A DNA stretch of 64,000 bases from Paenibacillus sp. RC67 (GTDB lineage Bacteria; Bacillota; Bacilli; Paenibacillales; NBRC-103111): contig NZ_CP125098.1 in the NCBI RefSeq assembly GCF_030020805.1, positions 6,941,001-7,005,000 on the forward strand, read 5' to 3'. Both the position numbers and the translations under genes were made by a program. The notes beneath the pieces were generated by a model that saw only the letters and a program-made list of their open reading frames with translations, had not been told where the DNA came from and did not search any database. This document shows, one piece after another, positions 16,649 to 23,762 of this stretch (position 1 is the stretch's first letter; the number at the start of each line of letters is the position of its first letter).

Positions 16649-17449
16649 TCAATGGCTAAGCTTATAGCCGCTGAGACTCTTCAACACATAGCCATCTAAT
16701 GTTTTTTCCATAATCAGAGTAAAATCATGTGAGAGCTTCGAAGGCTCTTTGTATGGTCTGTCCTTGGGTCCCCAGTCGTTCACATCCGACTCCAATTCAA
16801 TCTTCAACACATTGAGATCAAAATAATACTCAACGGTCTTCATATTGGCTTTATTTAACGTATATTTACCGATAGGCGGCTCTTTCCCTTCATTCTCTTG
16901 AAGGTACTCTTCCGAATATAGCCCCTTCTCGGTAAGGGTATGGTTATAGCTATCTGCTATGATTTTATCCACCATATTTTGCAGTTTGGCAATGGGAACT
17001 TTCAATTGCTTCATGGCTGGCGCACTGCTATCTTTTGTTTCCTCTGGTGCTTGATTAGACTCTGGCTGTTTGGGTTCCCCTTGATACTCTTTTGCATCCT
17101 TATAGGGCTTCCCGTTGGTGGATTTTGCACCGTAAACGGCTGTCTTAATAGTTATGGCATTAGTGTCATCATTCCAGTCAATCTCCCCGCCAAGAGCATT
17201 AGTTAGAGCGCGAGAAGGCAAATAGGAATTACCGTCGTAGATCACAGGGTACACCGGATTGCCATCAGGATCAGCAAAGGATACATGCTCATCATCAATG
17301 ATGACTTTGATCCCTTTGTTTAGGTAGGCTTTAACTTCTGCAATATTAGCCCCAGCATAGGCCCCGCCAACGGCAGACATACTAACCGCTGAAATCACCA
17401 AGATGGTTATTGCAGCGCCTTTCATCTTTATTCCCCTGACATATTTCAT
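16649..17449 (-). CDS. secreted protein with copper amine oxidase-like stalk domain
   Basis: 266 residues. The N-terminus is a signal peptide or anchor (about 10-33, AAITILVISAVSMSAVGG). Residues about 40-110 match the copper amine oxidase N-terminal stalk domain, common in Paenibacillus exported proteins (YLNKGIKVIIDDEHV, YLPSRALTNALGGEIDWNDDTNAITI). A Pro/Glu/Ser-rich linker (115-145) leads to an uncharacterised domain of about 120 residues. The stalk domain is a structural or wall-binding module; no enzyme activity is predicted. The ATG at 17449 follows GGAGAG by eight bases. Monocistronic as far as can be seen. Confidence 0.82.
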   Translation of the reverse strand: MKYVRGIKMKGAAITILVISAVSMSAVGGAYAGANIAEVKAYLNKGIKVIIDDEHVSFADPDGNPVYPVIYDGNSYLPSRALTNALGGEIDWNDDTNAITIKTAVYGAKSTNGKPYKDAKEYQGEPKQPESNQAPEETKDSSAPAMKQLKVPIAKLQNMVDKIIADSYNHTLTEKGLYSEEYLQENEGKEPPIGKYTLNKANMKTVEYYFDLNVLKIELESDVNDWGPKDRPYKEPSKLSHDFTLIMEKTLDGYVLKSLSGYKLSH

Positions 17450-17533
17450 ATGTAAATCTCTCCATTTTCCTTCAAATTTTGGATGCTATATACAATTATC
17501 GGCAAAATGGAGTTTCATGTTAAGTAATACAGT

Positions 17534-17731
17534 TTAGAACAAGATAAGCACACAGGCTAATCCGAGAAAGATGCAAAGCGGGCTATAGAGCCACGTATCC
17601 TTCCTCGCGAAAATAGAGTGCTTTATTTTCTTGAAAAATCCTACATAGGTGAAATCACCTATCGCTCGAAGAAAGAAAACGATAGCGCAAGCCATGCAGC
17701 TCCAGCGTGTGTTCTTGGAGTATAGGGCAAG
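17534..17731 (-). pseudogene. DUF3995 membrane protein, C-terminal remnant
   Basis: Sixty-five codons ending in TAA read as the C-terminus of a DUF3995 membrane protein: a YSK..RW helix start, then the characteristic FLRAIGDFTYVGFFKKI and DTWLYSPLCIFLGLACVLILF. There is no start codon or ribosome binding site. The frame continues directly from the TAG stop of the lipoprotein gene upstream. The 5' half has therefore been lost, and a deletion joined what is left to the neighbouring gene. Confidence 0.75.
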
Positions 17732-18100
17732 CTACTTTTTCTCGACAGTTATCGTCTCTTCTTTCCCATTCCATTGGATACGGAGTTTAAAGCTCTTTTC
17801 CTCCTCGTAAGGCTTAGTCATTGTCCCTTTTCCTTTCATCACGAGATGCCGCGATTGGGGATCCCCCCTCCCTTCGCTGTTGAAATTTTTGCTGCTCTCA
17901 AAGGCATAATAAACTTTCGATATAGGCTGGCTTTCTTTGCCGATATACTCGATTGCATAGGATTTCTCATTAGAGGACAAATTTACAGAACAGTTGACGC
18001 TCCAGAACTCGCTTTTTCCGTTAAAATCTACAGACCTTGAACAACCTATCAAGCCTAACAGACTGAGCAGCAGGATCAAGCTTGCTATCCATCGTTTCAT
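17732..18100 (-). CDS. small lipoprotein of unknown function
   Basis: 122 residues. MKRWIASLILLLSLLGLIGC is a textbook lipoprotein signal peptide with lipobox LIGC (Cys near 20). The mature part is a single beta-rich domain with no recognised family. ATG 18100 follows AAAGGGG by seven bases. The promoter region carries a 41-bp element and TATACT box also found before the response regulator gene at 43.9 kb, so the protein probably belongs to that two-component regulon, perhaps responding to envelope stress. Its stop codon is in frame with a DUF3995 remnant that follows at once. Confidence 0.78.
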   Translation of the reverse strand: MKRWIASLILLLSLLGLIGCSRSVDFNGKSEFWSVNCSVNLSSNEKSYAIEYIGKESQPISKVYYAFESSKNFNSEGRGDPQSRHLVMKGKGTMTKPYEEEKSFKLRIQWNGKEETITVEKK

Positions 18101-18137
18101 ACTCATTCCCCTTTGCGATTCATGTATTATAGCGCAT

Positions 18138-18194
18138 AGTATACCTTCCAAAACTTAACAGATTAAGAGACGAATTCTTAATACTTTCTTAACG
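18138..18194 (-). promoter_or_regulatory. response-regulator operator and promoter of the lipoprotein gene
   Basis: A 41-bp element at 18154-18194 holds TTAAGA repeats 11 bp apart and ends in CTGTTAAG. TATACT (18143-18138) follows after 10 bp. A second -10-like TATAAT is at 18131-18126. About 34 of 41 positions and the spacing match 44243-44299. Confidence 0.6.
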
Positions 18195-18216
18195 ATGCCG
18201 ATTCGCTCCGAACAGC

Positions 18217-18255
18217 AAAAAAACCGACATGGCAGCAGTGGCCGCGTCGGCTTTT
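18217..18255 (-). terminator. terminator after traX-like gene
   Basis: CCGAC 18224-18228 pairs with GTCGG 18246-18250, with an inner GGC/GCC stem and TTTTTTT on the minus strand. Lies 15 to 50 bases after the TraX-family stop codon. Confidence 0.75.
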
Positions 18256-18269
18256 GAAATAGAAAATCC

Positions 18270-18902
18270 CTATTTTTTCATGGATATAACAAATTCAAGA
18301 ACGGCAATAACCGTCAAATGGACAGGGTAAAAGCTTCTCCATACCCATCTAGGCATCCGCATATTTTCAACCTGCTTCCATACAGTTGGAGCATACACAA
18401 TGGCTATCGTTGTGATGATGCTGTAGGCTTCGATAACCCAGCCTTTCAGAAAAAGAAACAAGACATTCAAAGCGAAATGACATAGAACCATATAATGACT
18501 TTTCGTATACTTATAGATCAGCACCAGCAGTACACCGTACAATCCGTAATCGAAGCTGAGGGCCTCCATAGCCACCGACATAGCAATTACCGCGGGGAGC
18601 CAGATCCATCTGGCCGTATTTTCGATGAGATATAAGATGATCACGCACATCAGCAGCGTCCCTACCGCATTCACTCCTCTAGTACCTAGAGCCAGCATGA
18701 AAGGAATTTGGGATAGGAGAGCGATGATGAAAAGACGAACCAAATACAGCTTCAAATTCCTTGTGTGCTTATATCCTAGGACAATAAAGTAAGCATAGAT
18801 GGGAAACGCAATCCGACCGATCATCCTCCATACCGCTTGATCTTTAAAGAACACCAAACCGATGTGATCGATGAGCATGGTCAGCATAGCAATAAGCTGC
18901 AT
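18270..18902 (-). CDS. TraX-family membrane protein
   Basis: 210 residues, almost entirely membrane helices (about seven). It begins with the TraX pattern MQLIAMLTMLIDHIG and continues with RMIGRIAFPIYAYFIVLGY and FDYGLYGVLLVLIYKY. TraX in the F plasmid acetylates pilin. Chromosomal TraX-like proteins of Gram-positive bacteria belong to the same acyltransferase-like membrane family but their substrate is unknown, and no conjugation genes are nearby. ATG at 18902 follows GGAGGGAGG by seven bases; six residues upstream of it are not used. Confidence 0.85.
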   Translation of the reverse strand: MQLIAMLTMLIDHIGLVFFKDQAVWRMIGRIAFPIYAYFIVLGYKHTRNLKLYLVRLFIIALLSQIPFMLALGTRGVNAVGTLLMCVIILYLIENTARWIWLPAVIAMSVAMEALSFDYGLYGVLLVLIYKYTKSHYMVLCHFALNVLFLFLKGWVIEAYSIITTIAIVYAPTVWKQVENMRMPRWVWRSFYPVHLTVIAVLEFVISMKK

Positions 18903-18999
18903 CAGGGGTCCTCCCTCCAAGAGCGTCGTATATTAAGAATATACTGCCGATAGGGCATCTGTACAGCGGTTCGAGGACTTAATCGGATGATGAATTTTT

Positions 19000-20322
19000 C
19001 TACTCAGCCGCACCCATCACTCGGATTTCAGCCACTTTAACGTGACAAGGAAGGTGCTCGTAGACTCCCATTTCCTGAATGATCGGATATAGGCTTTGCA
19101 GCGCCTCTGGTTCCAGCCTTCCTATCGTCGAGACCTTCACCATGTCCTTGGAGGTCACCCCTGAGAATGCCTTGGCAAAATGATTCGTAGGCAGCACAGC
19201 CGTAATGCCTATCCCATAGTTGGCAGCAGAGAACGGCGTACTGCCGCCGATCAGAATCTCCCCCGCATGACGCACCAGCTCTAGCACCCGCTTCTCCTGC
19301 TCTTCTTCGCAAACGATCATTAAGTGCTCCGGGGCAAATCCATTAATAAATTCACAAGCCTGCTCGATATCCGGCGCAACAACAATAGCTCCTTTACCCT
19401 CGGGACCAAATACTTGCTTTAAATAGGTCTGTCTGACTCCTTCAACTTCTTCAATACATTGGGACAAAAGCATTTCTACTTGGGTCGCCAAGTCTACAGA
19501 GGTCGTAACTAGAATGGAAGTGGAATCGGGACCATGCTCCGCTTCATTGATGAGATCATAAGCGGTTTGTCGAGGATCGGCCGTCTCATCAGCCATAATT
19601 GCACTTTCCGTAGGACCGATGCCTAACGCGCTCTTTTTGCCATAGGTCATAGCCACACTCATAGCCGCTGCAATTCCTCCTGGACCTGGGCCGAAGATGC
19701 CGTCCACCTCGGGAATGGACTCCGTTCCTTGAGCAAAGCCTGCGATAACGGCTACGCCGTTGCCTATAACGAATTGATCTGCTCCTGCTAGCTTTGCAGC
19801 CGCTACAGTCCCTGAATCAGCTGTTCCATCCTTCAGCGGAGGCATGCCAACTACAATGTTAGGGACACCCGCTGCTTTCGCTGCGGCGACCAGCATAATG
19901 GAGGTGGACACGAGTGGGCCTTTCCTGGCAGGTATCCAAATACCGACACGATCTAGCGGTCTCACCTTTTCTCCGACGATGGTTCCGGGTCTGATTTGTC
20001 GCTCCCACGATTGGGGGAGTAAGGTAAGATTGACTTCCCGCACATTGCGTATGGCATGTTCCACCGCTGCACGTAAAGCAGGAGTTAAAGAAGCGATGCA
20101 CTGATCAACATAGTCTTCAGTAAGATTTAGCTCATCCAGCGTTGTACCATCGAACTTTTGTGTGCAGCTGCGGACTGCTTCATCTCCCCGAACCGCCACC
20201 TCGTCAAAAATTTGCAGCACCCCGGTTAATACCTCCCGGCTAAAAAGCATTTTGTGCGATACAAGCCTCCCTGTAAGCAGCTCGTTGTCCTGCGGTAAAG
20301 AATACCTTATCTTCTTCATCAT
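19000..20322 (-). CDS. histidinol dehydrogenase-like protein with altered active site
   Basis: 440 residues, the length of HisD, and similar throughout (RPLDRVGIWIPARKGPLVSTSIMLVAAAKAAGV, GTESIPEVDGIFGPG, AEHGPDS near 261, APEHL near 330). HisD oxidises histidinol to histidine with two NAD. Compared with E. coli HisD as I recall it, the zinc ligand Gln259 is Glu here (NEAEHG), Asp360 is Asn (AANYG), and the substrate-site His in TNHVLPT is Ala (ITAVLPT); the final ligand His is kept (PCHVKVAEIR). It may therefore be a HisD paralogue acting on another amino alcohol. No other his gene adjoins it. ATG 20322 follows GGGAGG by seven bases. A leader peptide with three His codons and a terminator precede it. 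Confidence 0.8.
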   Translation of the reverse strand: MMKKIRYSLPQDNELLTGRLVSHKMLFSREVLTGVLQIFDEVAVRGDEAVRSCTQKFDGTTLDELNLTEDYVDQCIASLTPALRAAVEHAIRNVREVNLTLLPQSWERQIRPGTIVGEKVRPLDRVGIWIPARKGPLVSTSIMLVAAAKAAGVPNIVVGMPPLKDGTADSGTVAAAKLAGADQFVIGNGVAVIAGFAQGTESIPEVDGIFGPGPGGIAAAMSVAMTYGKKSALGIGPTESAIMADETADPRQTAYDLINEAEHGPDSTSILVTTSVDLATQVEMLLSQCIEEVEGVRQTYLKQVFGPEGKGAIVVAPDIEQACEFINGFAPEHLMIVCEEEQEKRVLELVRHAGEILIGGSTPFSAANYGIGITAVLPTNHFAKAFSGVTSKDMVKVSTIGRLEPEALQSLYPIIQEMGVYEHLPCHVKVAEIRVMGAAE

Positions 20323-20348
20323 GAATCGACCTCCCTTAGTGTGGTTAA

Positions 20349-20391
20349 CAAAAAAGAGCCATGCGGGATAAAAAATACCCACATGACTCTT
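20349..20391 (-). terminator. leader terminator (attenuator) upstream of the HisD-like gene
   Basis: On the minus strand AGAGTCATGTGGG (20390-20378) pairs with CCCGCATGGCTCT (20367-20355) and TTTTTT follows. It ends about 27 bases before the HisD-like start codon and after the leader peptide gene. Confidence 0.8.
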
Positions 20392-20399
20392 ATGTTTCA

Positions 20400-20464
20400 A
20401 GTCCGTAGGTATAACGCCAATAAGCGTTTGTACCTACGGACTCATTGATCCGTAATACAAACGC
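20400..20464 (-). promoter_or_regulatory. mutually exclusive leader hairpins
   Basis: Segment A (20464-20456, right after the leader stop codon) can pair with B (20432-20424, 9 bp). B (20442-20431) can instead pair with C (20411-20400, 12 perfect bp plus an inner 5-bp stem). C shows weak complementarity to the 5' arm of the terminator. This is the arrangement expected for ribosome-controlled attenuation. Confidence 0.65.
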
Positions 20465-20521
20465 CTAACTATGATGATGACTGTAGGATTCGATCAAATA
20501 AGTGCAATAATTAATATTCAT
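20465..20521 (-). CDS. histidine-rich leader peptide
   Basis: Eighteen codons reading MNINYCTYLIESYSHHHS, with three consecutive CAT codons (20479-20471) two codons before the stop. GAGGAGG lies nine bases upstream of the ATG and a consensus promoter just before that. The stop codon directly touches the first pairing segment of the leader RNA. Stalling on uncharged tRNA-His would leave that segment free, while completing the peptide would cover it. Comparable to the hisL peptide of enteric bacteria but unrelated in sequence, and unusual for a Firmicute, where T-boxes are the common solution. Confidence 0.8.
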   Translation of the reverse strand: MNINYCTYLIESYSHHHS

Positions 20522-20551
20522 TTTGATGATCCTCCTCAGCCATTTTGGTTT

Positions 20552-20580
20552 ATTATATCGGGGCTATAGAGTTTTGTAAA
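20552..20580 (-). promoter_or_regulatory. promoter of the leader peptide/HisD-like gene
   Basis: Minus-strand TTTACA (20580-20575), 17 bp, TATAAT (20557-20552). Near-consensus sigma-A promoter about 30 bases upstream of the leader ATG. Confidence 0.75.
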
Positions 20581-20597
20581 TAGTTACCATATAAAAT

Positions 20598-21329
20598 TTA
20601 ATACGTTGCTGTTTCTAGTTGACACCAATGCGCCGCCATCGTGATAAATTCAAGGTTGGTCGGCTTGGATTTGTTCAACATGCTGGAGTTCCCAAATGCC
20701 TCCTTCAAAGAATCCTTATCTTTTCGTACCCAACATACTTCTATCGCATGACGAATGCCTCGTTCCACACGGCTTGGTGTGGTTCGATATTCCTCGGCAA
20801 TGACCGGATAAACGGAGCGAGTTATCGCCGAGATAGCCTCTGGATCACGCATGACTATTAGTATGGCTTCTTTTAAATACTGAAACCCTTTTACATGAAT
20901 GGGGACACCTAGAAAATTCAGTAGACGGACCACCTTTTCCCTCTCTTCTGAATGAGCCATTTCAAAACTTGCCCGTGGAGAGCCAACTATTGGCTTGGGG
21001 CTGCTTTCAACAATAGCCTTCTGTGAATCGACGGAAACATTCAACACGACCGGCTTTCCTATCTCATCCAGTTTATTCAATCTAACCATTAGCTTGTTGT
21101 CCAATTTACCAAGAGCTGACTTCAGCCCTTGAATCTCAGAGACCATGGCGTTCAATTTTGGAGATTCGGATGAATGCGATGGTTGAGATAGTTGACCCAC
21201 TTGAGACCATTTATTGTTCATTTCAGCAAGCAGCTTCATCATATTCCGCTGATTCGCTTCCAACTCATACATTTTGTTCGTTAACATTTTCAATTCTTTT
21301 AATAGTGCTTCTTCAAACTGCCCGCTCAT
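20598..21329 (-). CDS. Spo0A C-terminal-domain protein without receiver domain
   Basis: 243 residues. The C-terminal third (about 130-240) is clearly the Spo0A DNA-binding domain: LNFLGVPIHVKGFQYLKEAI, then TTPSRVERGIRHAIEVCW (the recognition helix region, almost identical to Spo0A) and KPTNLEFITMAAH. The receiver domain of Spo0A is missing; instead there is an N-terminal coiled coil (about 1-90, heptads of Leu/Met/Ile) and a Ser/Pro linker. It may bind 0A boxes without phosphorylation, or dimerise by the coiled coil. Start ATG follows AGAGG by eight bases. It lies downstream of a 43-codon gene with its own terminator. Confidence 0.88.
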   Translation of the reverse strand: MSGQFEEALLKELKMLTNKMYELEANQRNMMKLLAEMNNKWSQVGQLSQPSHSSESPKLNAMVSEIQGLKSALGKLDNKLMVRLNKLDEIGKPVVLNVSVDSQKAIVESSPKPIVGSPRASFEMAHSEEREKVVRLLNFLGVPIHVKGFQYLKEAILIVMRDPEAISAITRSVYPVIAEEYRTTPSRVERGIRHAIEVCWVRKDKDSLKEAFGNSSMLNKSKPTNLEFITMAAHWCQLETATY

Positions 21330-21387
21330 TCTTCTGCCTCTTCTCTATGTACTATGTATATCATTTCCATCACCCTATTATAAAATA

Positions 21388-21416
21388 GAAAAGGCCACCA
21401 ATAAAGGTGGACTTTG
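21388..21416 (-). terminator. terminator after the 43-residue protein gene
   Basis: CCACC 21395-21399 pairs with GGTGG 21406-21410 (flanked by AAGG/CTTT), with a T-rich tail on the minus strand, eight bases after the stop codon. Confidence 0.55.
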
Positions 21417-21423
21417 GAATACA

Positions 21424-21555
21424 TTATTTTCTATGAGTGCATTCTTTGATCTTCAGATTTAGAAAATAATCCCGGAGCCGAAACAACTCCATTCGAGCCT
21501 CATATTCAGACCCTACCCGGGTCAATCTCTTTTTTCCATAAAATACGGCGAACAT
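21424..21555 (-). CDS. 43-residue basic protein, unrecognised
   Basis: ATG 21555 has AAAGGAGAGG eight bases upstream, one of the stronger sites in this region. The product (MFAVFYGKKRLTRVGSEYE, then ARMELFRLRDYFLNLK) is basic with an amphipathic helix in its second half and no membrane segment. A terminator follows. A competing ATG four bases upstream in another frame yields only 17 codons. The family is not recognised; site, length and terminator together support a real small gene upstream of the Spo0A-C gene. Confidence 0.55.
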   Translation of the reverse strand: MFAVFYGKKRLTRVGSEYEARMELFRLRDYFLNLKIKECTHRK

Positions 21556-21660
21556 TCATGCTTCCTCTCCTTTGATATCTAATATTCAGTTTCAATATTT
21601 CTAATTATTAATGTCTTTTATTTACTAAAATCTTAATAGAAATCTTATTAAAAAAAGAAG

Positions 21661-21688
21661 AAAAAAACCACTGAACGCAGTGGTTTTC
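21661..21688 (-). terminator. terminator after the 185-residue hypothetical gene
   Basis: AAACCACTG 21665-21673 pairs with CAGTGGTTT 21678-21686. On the minus strand a long T-run follows, about ten bases after the stop codon at 21697. Confidence 0.8.
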
Positions 21689-21696
21689 TCCCAATA

Positions 21697-22254
21697 CTAC
21701 CTCAATAGTAGAAGCTCTTGAATAAGTCGATCTCTTCTTTCTAAATGTTCTTCTTTATAATTCTGGGCATAAGGAGATAAAGCTTCTAGTAAATTCATTC
21801 CCACATCTTGTTTAAATCGAATTTGAATATCTTTTAATTGATTCCATGAAATAGGCACAGACGGAATATTTAATAGCTTTAACCCTTCTATGACTTCATT
21901 AACTTCTAAATTTAAATATTGAATTAATCTAATAAATGAGGATTCAGGCAATTCCCAGGGCATTATTGAATTATTTAATAATTGATAAATAGAATCTTCT
22001 ATAATTTCTAAATAAGTTGATAATTCTTTAATATCAATATTCTGGTCTTCCAGTGCAAACTGAATTAATAATATACAATCAAAAGAATATGATTCTAGAT
22101 TAAAGTCCAATAAATCCTCATCTTTTTCATAGATATGGTCATGTTTATTATTTAATAAATAGCTATTATAAGACTCAGAATCATCCAGCACTTTTTCTAA
22201 AAAATGATGATAGCCTATAACGGAATCGATGTTATTTGATTTTAATTTATTCAT
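21697..22254 (-). CDS. hypothetical acidic protein with helix-turn-helix-like segment
   Basis: 185 residues, acidic, no signal peptide or membrane helix, A+T-rich. The middle (about 70-125; IDIKELSTYLEIIEDSIYQLLNN, then LPESSFIRLIQYLNLEVNEV) resembles an XRE-type helix-turn-helix with a second helical pair. Proteins of this look are found downstream of small sigma factor genes and may regulate them. The gene follows the sigma factor gene by about 150 bases on the same strand; an imperfect CAGGTTA/TAACCTG inverted repeat lies in that gap at 22320-22352. GGAGAG is seven bases before the ATG. Function unknown. Confidence 0.75.
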   Translation of the reverse strand: MNKLKSNNIDSVIGYHHFLEKVLDDSESYNSYLLNNKHDHIYEKDEDLLDFNLESYSFDCILLIQFALEDQNIDIKELSTYLEIIEDSIYQLLNNSIMPWELPESSFIRLIQYLNLEVNEVIEGLKLLNIPSVPISWNQLKDIQIRFKQDVGMNLLEALSPYAQNYKEEHLERRDRLIQELLLLR

Positions 22255-22401
22255 ACATCAACTCTCCAAAATATTAAATTATCTATTTGTAAAATCATAT
22301 TTATATAAATCATCTGGAACAGGTTAAAACTTAATAGTTTTGTTCTAACCTGCCCGTCTGATATTTTTCTAAGTTTAGTAGTTATTAATGATTAGGATGG
22401 C

Positions 22402-22965
22402 TTATGCTCTTTGAAATGTTTGCGCTAACCTTTCGTTTAAGTTTTTCCTCGCTTTGAAGCACCATTGATTCACTTGATTCTCATTGCTTTGAAGTATTTC
22501 TGCTATTTCCTTAGCGGAATAGCCTTCTATGTATTTCATCATAAACGCTTTTCTCTGCTGCAACGGCAGAAGACGAATAGCCTCTTCGAGCATGTCCTGC
22601 TGCGTTCCGGTCAGAACGGACCTGTCCATTTGGACCACCAAGTTAAGAATTCCGTCCTCCACTGTACCATATAGGAGCGGCCGCCTTTTCCTCAAATGAT
22701 TCTTGGTGATAAAGCAGGCCGCTTGACATATCCATGCCCGGAGCTTGTCCGGCTCGATACTATCGATTTTCTGGAAAACAACATCTCGTACCTTATCTGC
22801 AATTTCCTCGTAATCACTCCTTCCTATGGACCGATTTTGTCCGATTGCCTCTTGTCTGGCTTGATGTTCTACGATTTTAGGCAGCCAGTCCTTAATAAAG
22901 GTGGCCACCTCCGCGTCATCTAACTGCTGATGTAAGATGCAGTGATGAAGCCGACGCATATCCAT
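22402..22965 (-). CDS. sigma-70 family RNA polymerase sigma factor (ECF-like)
   Basis: 187 residues. A region-2-like part (about 15-95) with EIADKVRDVVFQKID and AWICQAACFITKNHLRKRR is followed by a clear region 4 (about 125-180): LPLQQRKAFMMKYIEGYSAKEIAEILQSNENQVNQWCFKARKNL, the usual -35-recognising helix-turn-helix. No anti-sigma factor with a membrane helix is adjacent; the hypothetical protein downstream is the only candidate partner. Targets unknown. The region-2 similarity is weaker than region 4. Confidence 0.82.
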   Translation of the reverse strand: MDMRRLHHCILHQQLDDAEVATFIKDWLPKIVEHQARQEAIGQNRSIGRSDYEEIADKVRDVVFQKIDSIEPDKLRAWICQAACFITKNHLRKRRPLLYGTVEDGILNLVVQMDRSVLTGTQQDMLEEAIRLLPLQQRKAFMMKYIEGYSAKEIAEILQSNENQVNQWCFKARKNLNERLAQTFQRA

Positions 22966-23065
22966 GCTGGACCCATCCCTTCCCTATGCTATAAAAAGAG
23001 GAAATTAATACCTCTAGTATATCATGTCATTACAAAGGGTTAATCTTATTCGTTTTAAAAAAAAT

Positions 23066-23737
23066 TTATACGTCCAGCTGCAAATTCCAATTCAACCGAT
23101 TCCACAGGCTGTTCGGATGGATAACCAAGTTCCGTGCAAAACCGGCCATCATCTCCGCGCTGTCACCTGTCATCTGCCCCCACCAGAACTGTCTTCCCGC
23201 TAAGAAGGCGATGCCGAATTGCTGCCAGCCGTCATATTGCTGCTGGGCTTTTACGGCTACAGGCTTTACAAGCCTCAGCGCTTTTTCCTCCGTGAGATAT
23301 TCCACGAATATCCCCACCTTGCATAAATGAACATATCGGCCCCAATCCCATGCGGCGATTCCTGCGGTGGGAAGCCTATCCATATAAGCTTTGACGATTT
23401 GGTATTGTCTGTATTTCTCACTTGTCTTGGATAGGGATTGGATATAACGATGCTGATCCGCTTCGGATAACGTGGAGAGGAACGACTTGATTTGATGGAA
23501 CTCAGCCCGATGTCCGTTCTCCATTAATGATTCAAGTCTCCGCAGCAAGTCGTTCTGGCCTTGAATTCCCCAATCCCGGCTTAATGAATGCTTATGTCGA
23601 TCTATACTATCCTCTGCAGGATCGAGCTTGTAGTTATTTTCCATGCTTAGACCGTTCATTTCATTCATGGTCGCGTCCAGCGCGAAGCACCATAGTCCAG
23701 ATGGGCTATCGAGCAGACTTTGCTTCTCCGTTGTCAT
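23066..23737 (-). CDS. DUF1266 protein
   Basis: 223 residues. It has the DUF1266 pattern: DWGIQGQNDLLRRLESLMENGHRAEF near 65-90, AAWDWGRYVHLCKVGIFVEYLTEEKAL near 135-160, and WQQFGIAFLAGRQFWWG near 180-195. In E. coli the related YbeU is encoded beside the J-domain-like protein DjlB, and the same pairing appears here with the upstream TPR/J-like gene. Role unknown. ATG 23737 follows AGAGG by nine bases and begins after the upstream stop codon; earlier in-frame ATGs overlap the upstream gene. Confidence 0.82.
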   Translation of the reverse strand: MTTEKQSLLDSPSGLWCFALDATMNEMNGLSMENNYKLDPAEDSIDRHKHSLSRDWGIQGQNDLLRRLESLMENGHRAEFHQIKSFLSTLSEADQHRYIQSLSKTSEKYRQYQIVKAYMDRLPTAGIAAWDWGRYVHLCKVGIFVEYLTEEKALRLVKPVAVKAQQQYDGWQQFGIAFLAGRQFWWGQMTGDSAEMMAGFARNLVIHPNSLWNRLNWNLQLDV

Positions 23738-23762
23738 CGATCTCTTCCTCTCCATCCCTTGG

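Noticed and set aside
18270..18902. Conjugative element, suggested by the TraX-family gene
   Set aside because: No other transfer genes are near, and chromosomal TraX-like proteins are common.
20349..20521. T-box leader for the HisD-like gene
   Set aside because: No T-box sequence or specifier-loop layout was found; a leader peptide with His codons explains the region better.
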